DNA of 7,878 nucleotides from Deltaproteobacteria bacterium (lineage in GTDB: Bacteria; Desulfobacterota; Desulfobulbia; Desulfobulbales; Desulfobulbaceae). Positions 1-5,915 of the stretch are shown piece by piece (position 1 is the first letter of the stretch; every line of letters begins with the position of its first letter). Where the stretch lies: NCBI GenBank assembly GCA_013151365.1, contig JAADIK010000125.1, positions 1-7,878 of the forward strand, in the 5' to 3' direction. The notes under the pieces were generated by a model. That model saw only the letters and a list, made by a program, of their open reading frames with translations, was not told the origin of the DNA and searched no databases. Both the position numbers and the translations under genes were made by a program.

Positions 1-41
1 ACCGCAGGCGTAGCAGGGCTACGTCGAGGATTTTGCGATTG
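1..41. repeat. Palindromic intergenic repeat, copy A
   Basis: This 41-bp block recurs at 7838-7878 in the same orientation with 37 of 41 bases identical (differences at 10, 17, 22 and 25). It holds a perfect inner stem, CGTAGC (9-14) and GCTACG (18-23), around a 3-nt loop. In copy B the outer arms are GCAAAA and TTTTGC; here only the right outer arm (31-36) is inside the window and the left one would lie just before base 1. Positions 10 and 22 pair with each other and both changed between copies (G-C to A-T). The role is unknown; a dispersed REP-like element or a bidirectional terminator are both possible. Confidence 0.75.
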
Positions 42-55
42 CACCGTAGCCAAAG

Positions 56-106
56 ATGGCCTGAAGATGAGATGCAAGATGTTCTTGTTATCTTCTTACA
101 GGCCAT
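56..106. other. Long imperfect hairpin next to repeat copy A
   Basis: Arms ATGGCCTG (56-63) and CAGGCCAT (99-106) are perfect complements. After a one-base bulge at A98 the helix continues with AAGA (64-67) against TCTT (94-97). The apex holds another perfect stem, CAAGA (75-79) and TCTTG (83-87), with a 3-nt loop. The hairpin directly follows copy A and may be part of the same element. On the minus strand an ATG at 106-104 opens a frame that passes through this hairpin and copy A and leaves the window at base 2 (35 codons seen). It has no ribosome-binding site, so I do not call it a gene. Confidence 0.5.
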
Positions 107-142
107 TAGGGCCCATAAGAAAAATTCATCCCCCCTGACATA

Positions 143-171
143 TTGACAAATATGGGGTATGCCCTTACGGT
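143..171 (+). promoter_or_regulatory. Weak candidate promoter for the TPR gene
   Basis: A perfect -35 box TTGACA (143-148) is followed after 17 nt by TACGGT (166-171), which matches only three of six -10 consensus positions. The -35 box lies in a 16-bp dyad: CATATT (139-144), loop GACA, AATATG (149-154). The dyad could be an operator or chance. The rest of 107-359 shows no convincing gene. Confidence 0.3.
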
Positions 172-313
172 TCACCAATCGGCACAACAAAATCCGGCCC
201 CGATCCAGGCGCCAGGCCGCGAACTTATTTTTTTGAACGGCCCGCCCCCGAGTTCCAGCGCACACTCCATTCGTAGGGGGTGTTGTTCTCTCCGACAATG
301 TTGGTTGGATCAA

Positions 314-339
314 GCCTGCGAGTCTCCGGGGGAGCAGGC
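314..339 (+). promoter_or_regulatory. 5'UTR hairpin ahead of the TPR gene
   Basis: GCCTG (314-318) pairs with CAGGC (335-339), and CTCC (324-327) with GGAG (331-334), leaving a 5-nt bulge on the left and a 3-nt loop. It ends 7 nt before the Shine-Dalgarno sequence AAGGGAG (347-353). It could affect ribosome access or mRNA stability, but nothing in the sequence proves a role. Confidence 0.35.
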
Positions 340-359
340 CGACGAAAAGGGAGAAACAC

Positions 360-947
360 ATGGCAACTACTGAAAAATACGTCAAGAAACAGAATTTTCT
401 CATCGGCATGGCCGTCTCGCTGGTCATCGGTTTTTTAGGCGGTGTGGCCTTCAGCTCATACCAGTCACCAGGCATTACCGAAGTCGCGCAATCACCGCCG
501 TCACAGCAGCAGAATCAATCTGCCGGGAAAATTGCGTCCCTGGAACAGGCGGTCAGGGAACATCCCGACAGTGTCGCGGCCTGGACTCAGCTCGGCCATG
601 CCTATTTTGATTCCAACCAACCCGCCAAAGCCATTCATGCCTATAACAGATCCCTTGCTCTCGCTCCCGGGGACCCTGCGATACTGACCGATCTCGGGGT
701 AATGTACAGAAGGAATAACCAGCCTCGACAGGCGATTGCCGCATTTGACAAGGCGCTGCAGGTTAATCCTCGCTTTGAACAGGCCCTGTTCAACCGGGGA
801 GTTGTCCTGCTTAACGACCTGAATGAAACCGGGAACGCCATCCGCTCCTGGCGGCAACTCCTGAAAATAAATCCCATGGCCACGGGGCCGAATGGAGAAC
901 CGGTCTCGAAGATGATCAGTCACGTTGAGGCCCGGAGCCGGAAATAA
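360..947 (+). CDS. Membrane-anchored TPR-repeat protein
   Basis: The 195-residue protein has a basic N-terminus (KYVKK), a hydrophobic anchor at about residues 12-34, a Gln/Ser/Pro-rich linker (about 35-56) and three tetratricopeptide units at about 72-103, 106-137 and 140-172. The units show the usual W/L..LG..Y....A...Y..AL...P spacing. The charged N-terminus followed by one helix suggests the TPR domain faces the periplasm, where it would act as a protein-protein scaffold, as in the soluble part of CcmH/NrfG-like proteins. No enzyme motif is visible and the partner is unknown. The start is well supported: AAGGGAG lies at 347-353, 6 nt before the ATG. It stands alone before ilvB, separated by 386 bp that contain a new promoter, so it is probably not in the ilv operon. 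Confidence 0.85.
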   Translation: MATTEKYVKKQNFLIGMAVSLVIGFLGGVAFSSYQSPGITEVAQSPPSQQQNQSAGKIASLEQAVREHPDSVAAWTQLGHAYFDSNQPAKAIHAYNRSLALAPGDPAILTDLGVMYRRNNQPRQAIAAFDKALQVNPRFEQALFNRGVVLLNDLNETGNAIRSWRQLLKINPMATGPNGEPVSKMISHVEARSRK

Positions 948-964
948 TCCGCCTGAATCAGTGA

Positions 965-1069
965 CGGCTTGGGGTTGGATGTAAATAATAGCGTAGAGGG
1001 TCCGCTCTGTGACCGGTTACGATTTGCCGGGGCACCAACCGAACAAGAATGATTCCCAACCCCAAGCCG
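965..1069. repeat. 105-bp element with perfect 14-bp inverted arms
   Basis: CGGCTTGGGGTTGG (965-978) and CCAACCCCAAGCCG (1056-1069) are exact reverse complements 77 nt apart. Between them lie two smaller stems: AGAG (995-998) with CTCT (1005-1008), and CGGTT (1014-1018) with AACCG (1037-1041), the latter enclosing TGC/GCA (1025-1027 and 1032-1034). This is a closed multi-branch fold if transcribed. It may be a structured RNA, the 3' end of the TPR transcript, or a MITE-like element, but I see no clear target-site duplication. I do not recognise the family. Confidence 0.6.
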
Positions 1070-1082
1070 ATTTTATCGGCTT
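1064..1082. other. Hairpin overlapping the right arm of the 105-bp element
   Basis: AAGCCGAT (1064-1071) and ATCGGCTT (1075-1082) form a perfect 8-bp stem with loop TTT. Its left arm shares bases 1064-1069 with the right arm of the 965-1069 pairing, so the two cannot form together on one RNA. No U-tract follows, which makes a classical intrinsic terminator unlikely. Confidence 0.5.
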
Positions 1083-1087
1083 CAAGC

Positions 1088-1116
1088 TTGACAGGAAATT
1101 GCAATAACTTTATGTT
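1088..1116 (+). promoter_or_regulatory. Sigma70-type promoter for ilvB
   Basis: A perfect -35 box TTGACA (1088-1093) is separated by exactly 17 nt from TATGTT (1111-1116), a four-of-six match to the -10 consensus. The predicted transcript starts near 1123 and gives an ilvB leader of about 210 nt. It lies just after the hairpin at 1064-1082, so that structure and the 105-bp element would be outside this transcript. Confidence 0.6.
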
Positions 1117-1122
1117 AAGAGA

Positions 1123-1333
1123 CTATTCGCAAGGATTCGCGCCAGAATAAGTTAACCTGATCGACACCGGAATCGAGGTCGTATTCGCTATTGAGAATCG
1201 ACAGAAACCGGGCCGGGACGCCGAAAGGTGCAATGATTTTTTTTTGCCTGACCTCCTTGTAATACTTTGTGACAATTTATTCAGATACCGAAAACAGACA
1301 ACGATAGCGTCAAACTGAAGGAAGGGATATTCG
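1123..1333 (+). promoter_or_regulatory. Structured leader of ilvB, candidate cis-regulatory RNA
   Basis: The leader holds a strong stem, GTCG plus ATTC (1178-1181, 1183-1186) against GAAT plus CGAC (1195-1202) with one bulged T; a GAAA-tetraloop stem at 1219-1230; and nine T (1237-1245). Bases 1251-1258, ACCTCCTT, equal the 16S anti-Shine-Dalgarno sequence. TCCTT in it can pair with AAGGA (1318-1322) of the ilvB ribosome-binding site. GACCTC (1250-1255) can instead pair with GAGGTC (1175-1180), which also conflicts with the first stem. A 9-codon frame at 1233-1262 follows AAAGG but is not rich in Ile, Leu or Val codons. Regulation of ilvB translation by amino acid supply would make sense, but it is inferred from alternative pairings only. 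Confidence 0.4.
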
Positions 1334-3034
1334 ATGAAAAAAATGACCGGCGCACAGGCAATCGTCAAGTGCCTGCAGGAAGAAGGTGTTAATCTCATTT
1401 TCGGTTTTCCGGGAGGAGCCGTCATTGACCTGTATGACGAACTTCTTGATTCGGATATTACCCATGTCCTGGTTCGTCATGAGCAGGGTGCCATTCATGC
1501 GGCAGACGGCTATGCCCGGGCAACCGGCGGAGTCGGGGTGGCACTGTTGACCTCCGGCCCCGGTGCGACCAACGGGGTCACCGGCATTGCCACCGCCTAC
1601 ATGGATTCAATTCCGCTGGTTGTGCTGACCGGCCAGGTCCCGCGCGCCCTGATCGGCAACGATGCCTTTCAGGAAGTCGACATCGTCGGCATTACCCGGC
1701 CCTGCACCAAGCATAACTACCTGGTCAAGGACCCGGCGGACCTGGTCCCGGTCCTGCGCGAGGCTTTTTATCTCGCCGCTTCCGGCCGGCCCGGTCCGGT
1801 CCTCATCGATCTGCCCAAGGATGTGGTTGCTTCAAAGGTCAACTTTCCCGAAAAGAAGAAGATCAAGATGCAGACCTACCAGCCGAACTACGAGCCCCAT
1901 CCCGGCCAGGTGGAAAAGGCCTGCCGGGCGATGCTGAAGGCCAAATCCCCGGTCCTCTATGTCGGCGGCGGCGTTATCCTCTCCAACGCCAACAAGGAAT
2001 TGACCGAACTGGCGAAAAAACTTAGTATTCCCGTAACAATGACCCTCATGGGCCTTGGCGGTTTTCCGGGCACCGACCCGCTGTCACTCGGCATGCTCGG
2101 CATGCACGGCACCTATGCCGCCAACATGGCCGTCGCCAAAAGCGACCTGCTCATTGCCGTAGGCGCCCGCTTTGACGACCGGGTGACGGGACGGCTGGAC
2201 GCCTTTGCGCCGCACGCCAAGATCATTCATATCGATATCGACCCGACTTCCATCAGCAAGAACGTCGGGGTTGACATCCCCATTGTCGCAGACTGCAAAC
2301 TGGCCCTGCAGGCCATGAACACCTGGTTTGACCGGCTCAAGGATTTCGACCCCAAGGACTTTGCCGCCAGGCATCAGCCCTGGATCGAAAGGATCGACGT
2401 CTGGCAGCAAGAGCATCCGCTGACCTATCATGATGAAGGGGACATTATCAAGCCGCAGTATGTTGTCGAAAAGCTCAACGAACTGACCGGCGGCGATGCC
2501 ATCATTGCCACCGAGGTCGGCCAGAACCAGATGTGGGCGGCCCAGTTCTACAAGTTCAACAAACCGCGCCACCTGCTGACATCGGGAGGCCTGGGCACCA
2601 TGGGCTATGGACTGCCCGCGGCCATCGGCGCCAAACTGGCCTATCCCAACGCCACGGTTATCGATATCGCCGGCGACGGTTCCATCCAGATGAATATCCA
2701 GGAACTCGCTACCGCCAAGCAATGGGGGGCGCCGGTTAAAATCGCCATCCTCAACAACGGTTACCTGGGCATGGTCCGCCAGTGGCAGGAACTGTTTTAC
2801 AATCGCCGTTATTCCGCCACCGTCATGGAGGTCACACCGGACTTTGTCGAACTGGCCAAGGCCTATGGCGCGGTCGGCCTGCGGGCCAAAACCAAGGACG
2901 AGGTCGAGCCGGTCATCAAGGAGGCCCTGGCGACCGACAACCTGGTGATCATGGATTTCATTGTCAACCGTGAGGAAGGGGTATACCCGATGGTCCCGGC
3001 CGGCAAAGCCACCACGGAAATGTTGCTTGTCTAA
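1334..3034 (+). CDS. ilvB: Acetolactate synthase, large catalytic subunit
   Basis: This cytoplasmic thiamine diphosphate enzyme condenses two pyruvates to acetolactate, or pyruvate with 2-oxobutyrate, as the first committed step to valine, leucine and isoleucine. At 566 residues it has the normal family length and three domains: pyrimidine-binding (about 4-170), central FAD-binding (about 190-325) and diphosphate-binding (about 388-540). The catalytic glutamate is Glu50 in RHEQGA. The Mg/ThDP motif runs from GDGS (447-450) to NN (474-475). The GARFDDRVTG segment typical of biosynthetic, FAD-containing enzymes is present, which argues against a catabolic AlsS or another ThDP enzyme. The ATG follows AAGGAAGGG (1318-1326) by 7 nt. 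The regulatory subunit gene ilvN begins 74 nt downstream. Expression is probably driven by the promoter at 1088-1116 and may be tuned by its leader. Confidence 0.97.
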   Translation: MKKMTGAQAIVKCLQEEGVNLIFGFPGGAVIDLYDELLDSDITHVLVRHEQGAIHAADGYARATGGVGVALLTSGPGATNGVTGIATAYMDSIPLVVLTGQVPRALIGNDAFQEVDIVGITRPCTKHNYLVKDPADLVPVLREAFYLAASGRPGPVLIDLPKDVVASKVNFPEKKKIKMQTYQPNYEPHPGQVEKACRAMLKAKSPVLYVGGGVILSNANKELTELAKKLSIPVTMTLMGLGGFPGTDPLSLGMLGMHGTYAANMAVAKSDLLIAVGARFDDRVTGRLDAFAPHAKIIHIDIDPTSISKNVGVDIPIVADCKLALQAMNTWFDRLKDFDPKDFAARHQPWIERIDVWQQEHPLTYHDEGDIIKPQYVVEKLNELTGGDAIIATEVGQNQMWAAQFYKFNKPRHLLTSGGLGTMGYGLPAAIGAKLAYPNATVIDIAGDGSIQMNIQELATAKQWGAPVKIAILNNGYLGMVRQWQELFYNRRYSATVMEVTPDFVELAKAYGAVGLRAKTKDEVEPVIKEALATDNLVIMDFIVNREEGVYPMVPAGKATTEMLLV

Positions 3035-3108
3035 TCGTCGTCCAAACGAAAATACCCCGCTGCCTTACGAGCAGTGTTTAACCTCGAGACTGTTATAGGA
3101 TCAGATCA

Positions 3109-3591
3109 ATGAAACATACACTTTCGGTTCTTCTTCTGAATAAGCCCGGCGCCCTGTCCCGGGTAACCGGCCTGTTCAGCGGCCGTGGCTTCAACATTGA
3201 AAGTCTGAGCGTGGCCGAAACCCTGGACCCCAAGGTTTCCTGCCTCACCCTGGTCACCCATGGCGATGAATCAATTATTGAACAGATCACCAAGCAGCTG
3301 CATAAGCTGATCGACGTGATCAAGGTTACCGATATCAGCGAAGGTGAATTCGTCGAGCGGGAGATGGTCCTGATCCAGGTCAAGGCCGAAGCACATACCC
3401 GGGCCGAAGTTCTCCGCGTTATCGACATCTTCCGCGGCAAAGTCGTTGACGTCAGCCCCACCACCTATACGGTGGAGATGACCGGACCGGAAAGCAAAAT
3501 CAAAGCGGTGATCGATATTCTTCGTCCCCTTGGCATCAAGGAGATCATCCGTACCGGCACCATTGCCATGGCGAGGGCTCCCAAAAAATAA
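3109..3591 (+). CDS. ilvN: Acetolactate synthase, small regulatory subunit
   Basis: The 160-residue subunit has an N-terminal ACT domain (about 3-76) that binds the feedback inhibitor valine, and a C-terminal domain (about 85-158) that contacts and activates the large subunit. Family length is normal. Gly14, Ser17, Asn29 and Ala36 occupy the same positions as in E. coli IlvH, where changes at these residues are known to relieve valine inhibition. All four being intact suggests a valine-sensitive enzyme. The ATG at 3109 follows AGGA (3097-3100) by 8 nt, and the gene lies 74 nt after ilvB with no obvious terminator between, which fits co-transcription. By numbering it resembles the IlvH/IlvN class; I use ilvN as the usual symbol next to ilvB. 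Confidence 0.96.
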   Translation: MKHTLSVLLLNKPGALSRVTGLFSGRGFNIESLSVAETLDPKVSCLTLVTHGDESIIEQITKQLHKLIDVIKVTDISEGEFVEREMVLIQVKAEAHTRAEVLRVIDIFRGKVVDVSPTTYTVEMTGPESKIKAVIDILRPLGIKEIIRTGTIAMARAPKK

Positions 3592-3607
3592 AAACCATGT
3601 TCAACCT

Positions 3608-3664
3608 CCGAACATCAATATCTCAGGGCATGACCGTTGCTACGGCCATGCCCTGTTCGGTTTT
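3608..3664 (+). terminator. Terminator-like hairpin between ilvN and psd
   Basis: CAGGGCATG (3624-3632) pairs perfectly with CATGCCCTG (3647-3655). Beyond an A-C mismatch the helix continues with CCGT (3634-3637) and ACGG (3642-3645) around a 4-nt loop. CCGAA (3608-3612) and TTCGG (3656-3660) can add an outer helix. A short run of four T follows (3661-3664). The stem is very stable but the U-tract is poor and interrupted, so it may be a partial terminator or a processing/stability element separating ilvBN from psd. Confidence 0.5.
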
Positions 3665-3704
3665 CGACTTGGAAGCCTCCGCTTAAGCAGAACGCGCCTA
3701 TTAC

Positions 3705-4361
3705 ATGAAAAAACCAAGGATTTCTCTCGCCCGCGAAGGCTATCCCTTTATCCTGTTCAGCGGTTTCATCACCCTGATCTGCGCCGTACTCTCCTATCAT
3801 ATCGCCGCCTTGACCGGACTGGCGGTGACCGGCTTCATAACCTGGTTTTTCCGGGACCCGGCCCGGGTCGTTCCGGACCGCTCCGACGCCCTTGTTTCCC
3901 CGGCCGACGGCAAAATCATTCTCATCGAAAAAATGTTCGATGACCGCTTCCTCCAGGAGCAGGTCCTTAAGGTTTCAATCTTCATGAACATTTTCAACGT
4001 CCACGTCAACCGTATCCCCTTCCCGGGCCAGATCGAGCAGGTGACCTTCAAGCCCGGCGCCTTTTATTCCGCCGATTCCAAGCGCGGCGCCCTGCACAAC
4101 GAATACTGCGCCCTCACAATCATGACCGACGGCAAGCAACGATACGGGGTAGTCCAGGTCGCCGGTCTTATTGCCCGTCGCATTGTCTGCCGGGCGGAAA
4201 AAGGAGACCGGGTGCAAACGGGACAGCGCTACGGCCTTATTCGCTTCGGCTCCCGGGTCGATCTCTACCTGCCGCTCCAGGTGGAGCTTGAGATCAGCAA
4301 GGGCCAGAAGGTCAGGGCCGGCGAGACGGTACTCGGCCGGATGAATCAGCCCAGCGCCTGA
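3705..4361 (+). CDS. psd: Phosphatidylserine decarboxylase, short type
   Basis: The enzyme decarboxylates phosphatidylserine to phosphatidylethanolamine at the inner membrane. At 218 residues it belongs to the short ('archaeal-type') class rather than the roughly 300-residue E. coli type. Residues about 12-49 form one or two membrane segments ending in the hallmark WFFRDPAR. Further hallmarks are SPADGKI (65-71, Asp68), FMNIFNVHVNRIP (93-105, His100) and RFGSR, where self-cleavage between Gly182 and Ser183 would make the beta chain and a pyruvoyl-capped alpha chain. The ATG gives the standard family N-terminus (REGYPF), but no good Shine-Dalgarno sequence precedes it. pssA, which makes its substrate, follows after 168 bp. 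Confidence 0.95.
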   Translation: MKKPRISLAREGYPFILFSGFITLICAVLSYHIAALTGLAVTGFITWFFRDPARVVPDRSDALVSPADGKIILIEKMFDDRFLQEQVLKVSIFMNIFNVHVNRIPFPGQIEQVTFKPGAFYSADSKRGALHNEYCALTIMTDGKQRYGVVQVAGLIARRIVCRAEKGDRVQTGQRYGLIRFGSRVDLYLPLQVELEISKGQKVRAGETVLGRMNQPSA

Positions 4362-4444
4362 AGAATACCGTTCATCGCCATACTATAGATTCACCGGCCC
4401 GCTTACCCGAATATGGGGCGCATTCGAATAGCTACATATTTTAT

Positions 4445-4473
4445 TTGAATTATTCCCCGTCAATAACTACAAT
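4445..4473 (+). promoter_or_regulatory. Sigma70-type promoter for pssA
   Basis: TTGAAT (4445-4450) and TACAAT (4468-4473) are separated by exactly 17 nt, five-of-six -10 and four-of-six -35 matches, in a markedly AT-rich stretch (about 4436-4493) within GC-rich DNA. Transcription would start near 4480, about 50 nt before the preferred pssA start. It could drive pssA and the closely spaced rsmD, coaD, Rieske and cytochrome b genes. Confidence 0.55.
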
Positions 4474-4491
4474 ATCCATATATATAAAGAA

Positions 4492-4510
4492 AACATCCTG
4501 ACCGGATGTT
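4492..4510 (+). promoter_or_regulatory. Hairpin in the pssA 5'UTR
   Basis: AACATCC (4492-4498) and GGATGTT (4504-4510) form a perfect 7-bp stem with a 5-nt loop, ending 10 nt before the ribosome-binding site GAGGTG (4521-4526). It covers the upstream in-frame ATG at 4506, which supports the later ATG at 4530 as the true pssA start. A regulatory role is possible but unproven. Confidence 0.4.
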
Positions 4511-4529
4511 CACAATGGATGAGGTGTCC

Positions 4530-5267
4530 ATGGAGACAAATACTAATTCGAAATTTTCCCCGCTGCCCTGCATGCTGACCTGCGCCAGCCTGTTCAGCGG
4601 TTTTTATTCGATTATCGCCACCATTAACGGTCATTACTTCACGGCGGCCGTCGCCATTCTGGTCGCTATGGTATTCGACGGTCTTGACGGCCGGGTGGCC
4701 CGGATGACCCGCTCGACCAGCCGGTTCGGCATGGAGCTTGATTCGCTCTGCGACCTGGTTTCTTTTGGCGTGGCCCCGGGCCTGCTGGCCTATCTCTGGG
4801 CCCTGACACCGTATGGGCGTTACGGTTGGCTCGCTGCCTTTCTCTACGTGGCAACAACCGCCCTCAGGCTGGCACGATTCAACTCACAGGCGGAGACCAC
4901 CGGTCCTGACTTTGTCGGCCTGCCCTGCCCGGCCGCAGCGGGCATGATTGCCACGACAGTGATGTTCAGCAGGTTTCTCGGCGCCACCGGCACCGTCAAA
5001 CACCTCTCCATTCTCCTGTTGGTGTATGTCCTCTCGTACCTGATGGTCAGCAACCACCGCTATCTCAGTTTCAAGCAGCCGCACATCAAAAAAGGCAAGG
5101 TCTTCCAGCTGGTTGTCGGCATGCTGTTGCTGCTGATCCTGCTGGCCACCGAGCCCCCGGTCACCCTGTTCGGAGCCATTCTCGTCTATATTGTCTCCGG
5201 TCCGGCCATGGCCCTGTATCAGTTTGCCACCAGGAAGAAACTGGCAGAGGATAAGTATTCGTCATAA
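4530..5267 (+). CDS. pssA: CDP-diacylglycerol-serine O-phosphatidyltransferase
   Basis: This multi-pass inner-membrane enzyme transfers the phosphatidyl group from CDP-diacylglycerol to serine, giving phosphatidylserine for Psd. The CDP-alcohol phosphatidyltransferase signature is complete: Asp50, Gly51, Asp53, Gly54, Ala57, Arg58, Gly67, Asp71 and Asp75 (numbering from 4530). Several hydrophobic helices follow. I prefer the ATG at 4530 (245 residues) because GAGGTG (4521-4526) lies just upstream. ATGs at 4506 and 4515 would add up to 8 residues; the first is buried in a hairpin. Near the N-terminus the family's usual Pro-Asn pair reads Pro13-Cys14; otherwise the sequence is typical of the deltaproteobacterial group. 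The gene appears to head a unit with rsmD, which begins 42 nt downstream. Confidence 0.93.
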   Translation: METNTNSKFSPLPCMLTCASLFSGFYSIIATINGHYFTAAVAILVAMVFDGLDGRVARMTRSTSRFGMELDSLCDLVSFGVAPGLLAYLWALTPYGRYGWLAAFLYVATTALRLARFNSQAETTGPDFVGLPCPAAAGMIATTVMFSRFLGATGTVKHLSILLLVYVLSYLMVSNHRYLSFKQPHIKKGKVFQLVVGMLLLLILLATEPPVTLFGAILVYIVSGPAMALYQFATRKKLAEDKYSS

Positions 5268-5309
5268 CCGGGGTTGTTTTTCCGCCATCCTGACTGACTG
5301 ATCAATTCA

Positions 5310-5888
5310 TTGCGTATTACCGGCGGCACGGCCCGAAGCCGAAAACTGACCTGCCCGGGACCGGGACGGAACAACGCGATCCGGCCAACCACTGACCGGG
5401 TGCGCGAAGCCCTGTTCAGTATCCTGAACGAACATATTGCCGGGGCTCTTGTTCTCGATCTTTTTTCCGGCACCGGCGCCCTTGGCCTCGAGGCGCTCAG
5501 CCGGGGCGCGGCGCATGCGGTTTTCGTCGACCGGTCGCCCCGGTCCCTGGAGCTGATCCGCATGAACCTGCAGCTCTGCTTCGAACAACCGCCCGCAACG
5601 ATCATGCGCCTTGACCTGAACAAGGACTCCGCTTTTCAGGCCTTAGGAAACAAATTCTCCGCTCATCACCCGTTCGACCTCATCTTCCTTGACCCGCCGT
5701 ACGAGAAAAAACTGGCGGAGAAGACCCTGTTAATGGTAGAAAAAACAGGTCTTGCAGCGCCGGGCGGCCGGGTCATCGCCGAAGAACGGTGGACCGAAGA
5801 ACTGCCGGAGGCCGTCGGCCGCCTGCGCTTGTGGAAAAAACGTCGTTACGGAGAAACCGGCATCCGGATCTACCGGCTTGCCACCTGA
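5310..5888 (+). CDS. rsmD: 16S rRNA (guanine-966-N2)-methyltransferase
   Basis: The enzyme uses S-adenosylmethionine to methylate N2 of G966 in 16S rRNA during 30S assembly. At 192 residues it has the normal length. The N-terminus MRITGG, the conserved RPTTDRVREALF (25-36), the SAM-binding motif LDLFSGTGALGLEAL (49-63) and the catalytic DPPY (128-131) are all present. The start is TTG at 5310: an in-frame stop at 5295-5297 leaves no upstream ATG or GTG, and TTG gives exactly the family N-terminus. No Shine-Dalgarno sequence is evident. It lies 42 nt after pssA and 27 nt before coaD; the rsmD-coaD neighbourhood is common across bacteria. Confidence 0.94.
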   Translation: MRITGGTARSRKLTCPGPGRNNAIRPTTDRVREALFSILNEHIAGALVLDLFSGTGALGLEALSRGAAHAVFVDRSPRSLELIRMNLQLCFEQPPATIMRLDLNKDSAFQALGNKFSAHHPFDLIFLDPPYEKKLAEKTLLMVEKTGLAAPGGRVIAEERWTEELPEAVGRLRLWKKRRYGETGIRIYRLAT

Positions 5889-5915
5889 CCAAAAACCTCA
5901 ACCATTCTGTTTATC

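Noticed and set aside
195..234. Terminator upstream of the TPR gene (CGGCC/GGCCG stem then a T-run)
   Set aside because: The stem is 5 bp with a 17-nt loop and the T-run starts several bases later; too weak to call.
143..373. Open frame of 76 codons upstream of and overlapping the TPR gene
   Set aside because: It begins at TTG inside the candidate -35 box, has no ribosome-binding site, low-complexity composition and no recognisable motif, and it overlaps the well-supported TPR start.
974..1060. Integron attC-like core sites (GTTGGAT at 974-980 and TCCCAAC at 1054-1060)
   Set aside because: The second box fails the RYYYAAC consensus at its first base, the order on the strand is wrong for one attC site, and no integrase or cassette structure is present.
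1219..1245. Intrinsic terminator in the ilvB leader (GAAA-loop stem followed by nine T)
   Set aside because: The stem is only 4 bp including a wobble pair and is separated from the T-run by six bases, so I report it only as a possible attenuation point.
2084..2722. 212-codon minus-strand open frame inside ilvB
   Set aside because: It is a shadow frame produced by GC-rich third positions of ilvB; the protein resembles no family I know, and ilvB on the other strand is unambiguous.
5268..5309. Terminator between pssA and rsmD (AACC/GGTT followed by five T)
   Set aside because: The loop would be two bases and the stem four pairs, which is not a credible terminator.
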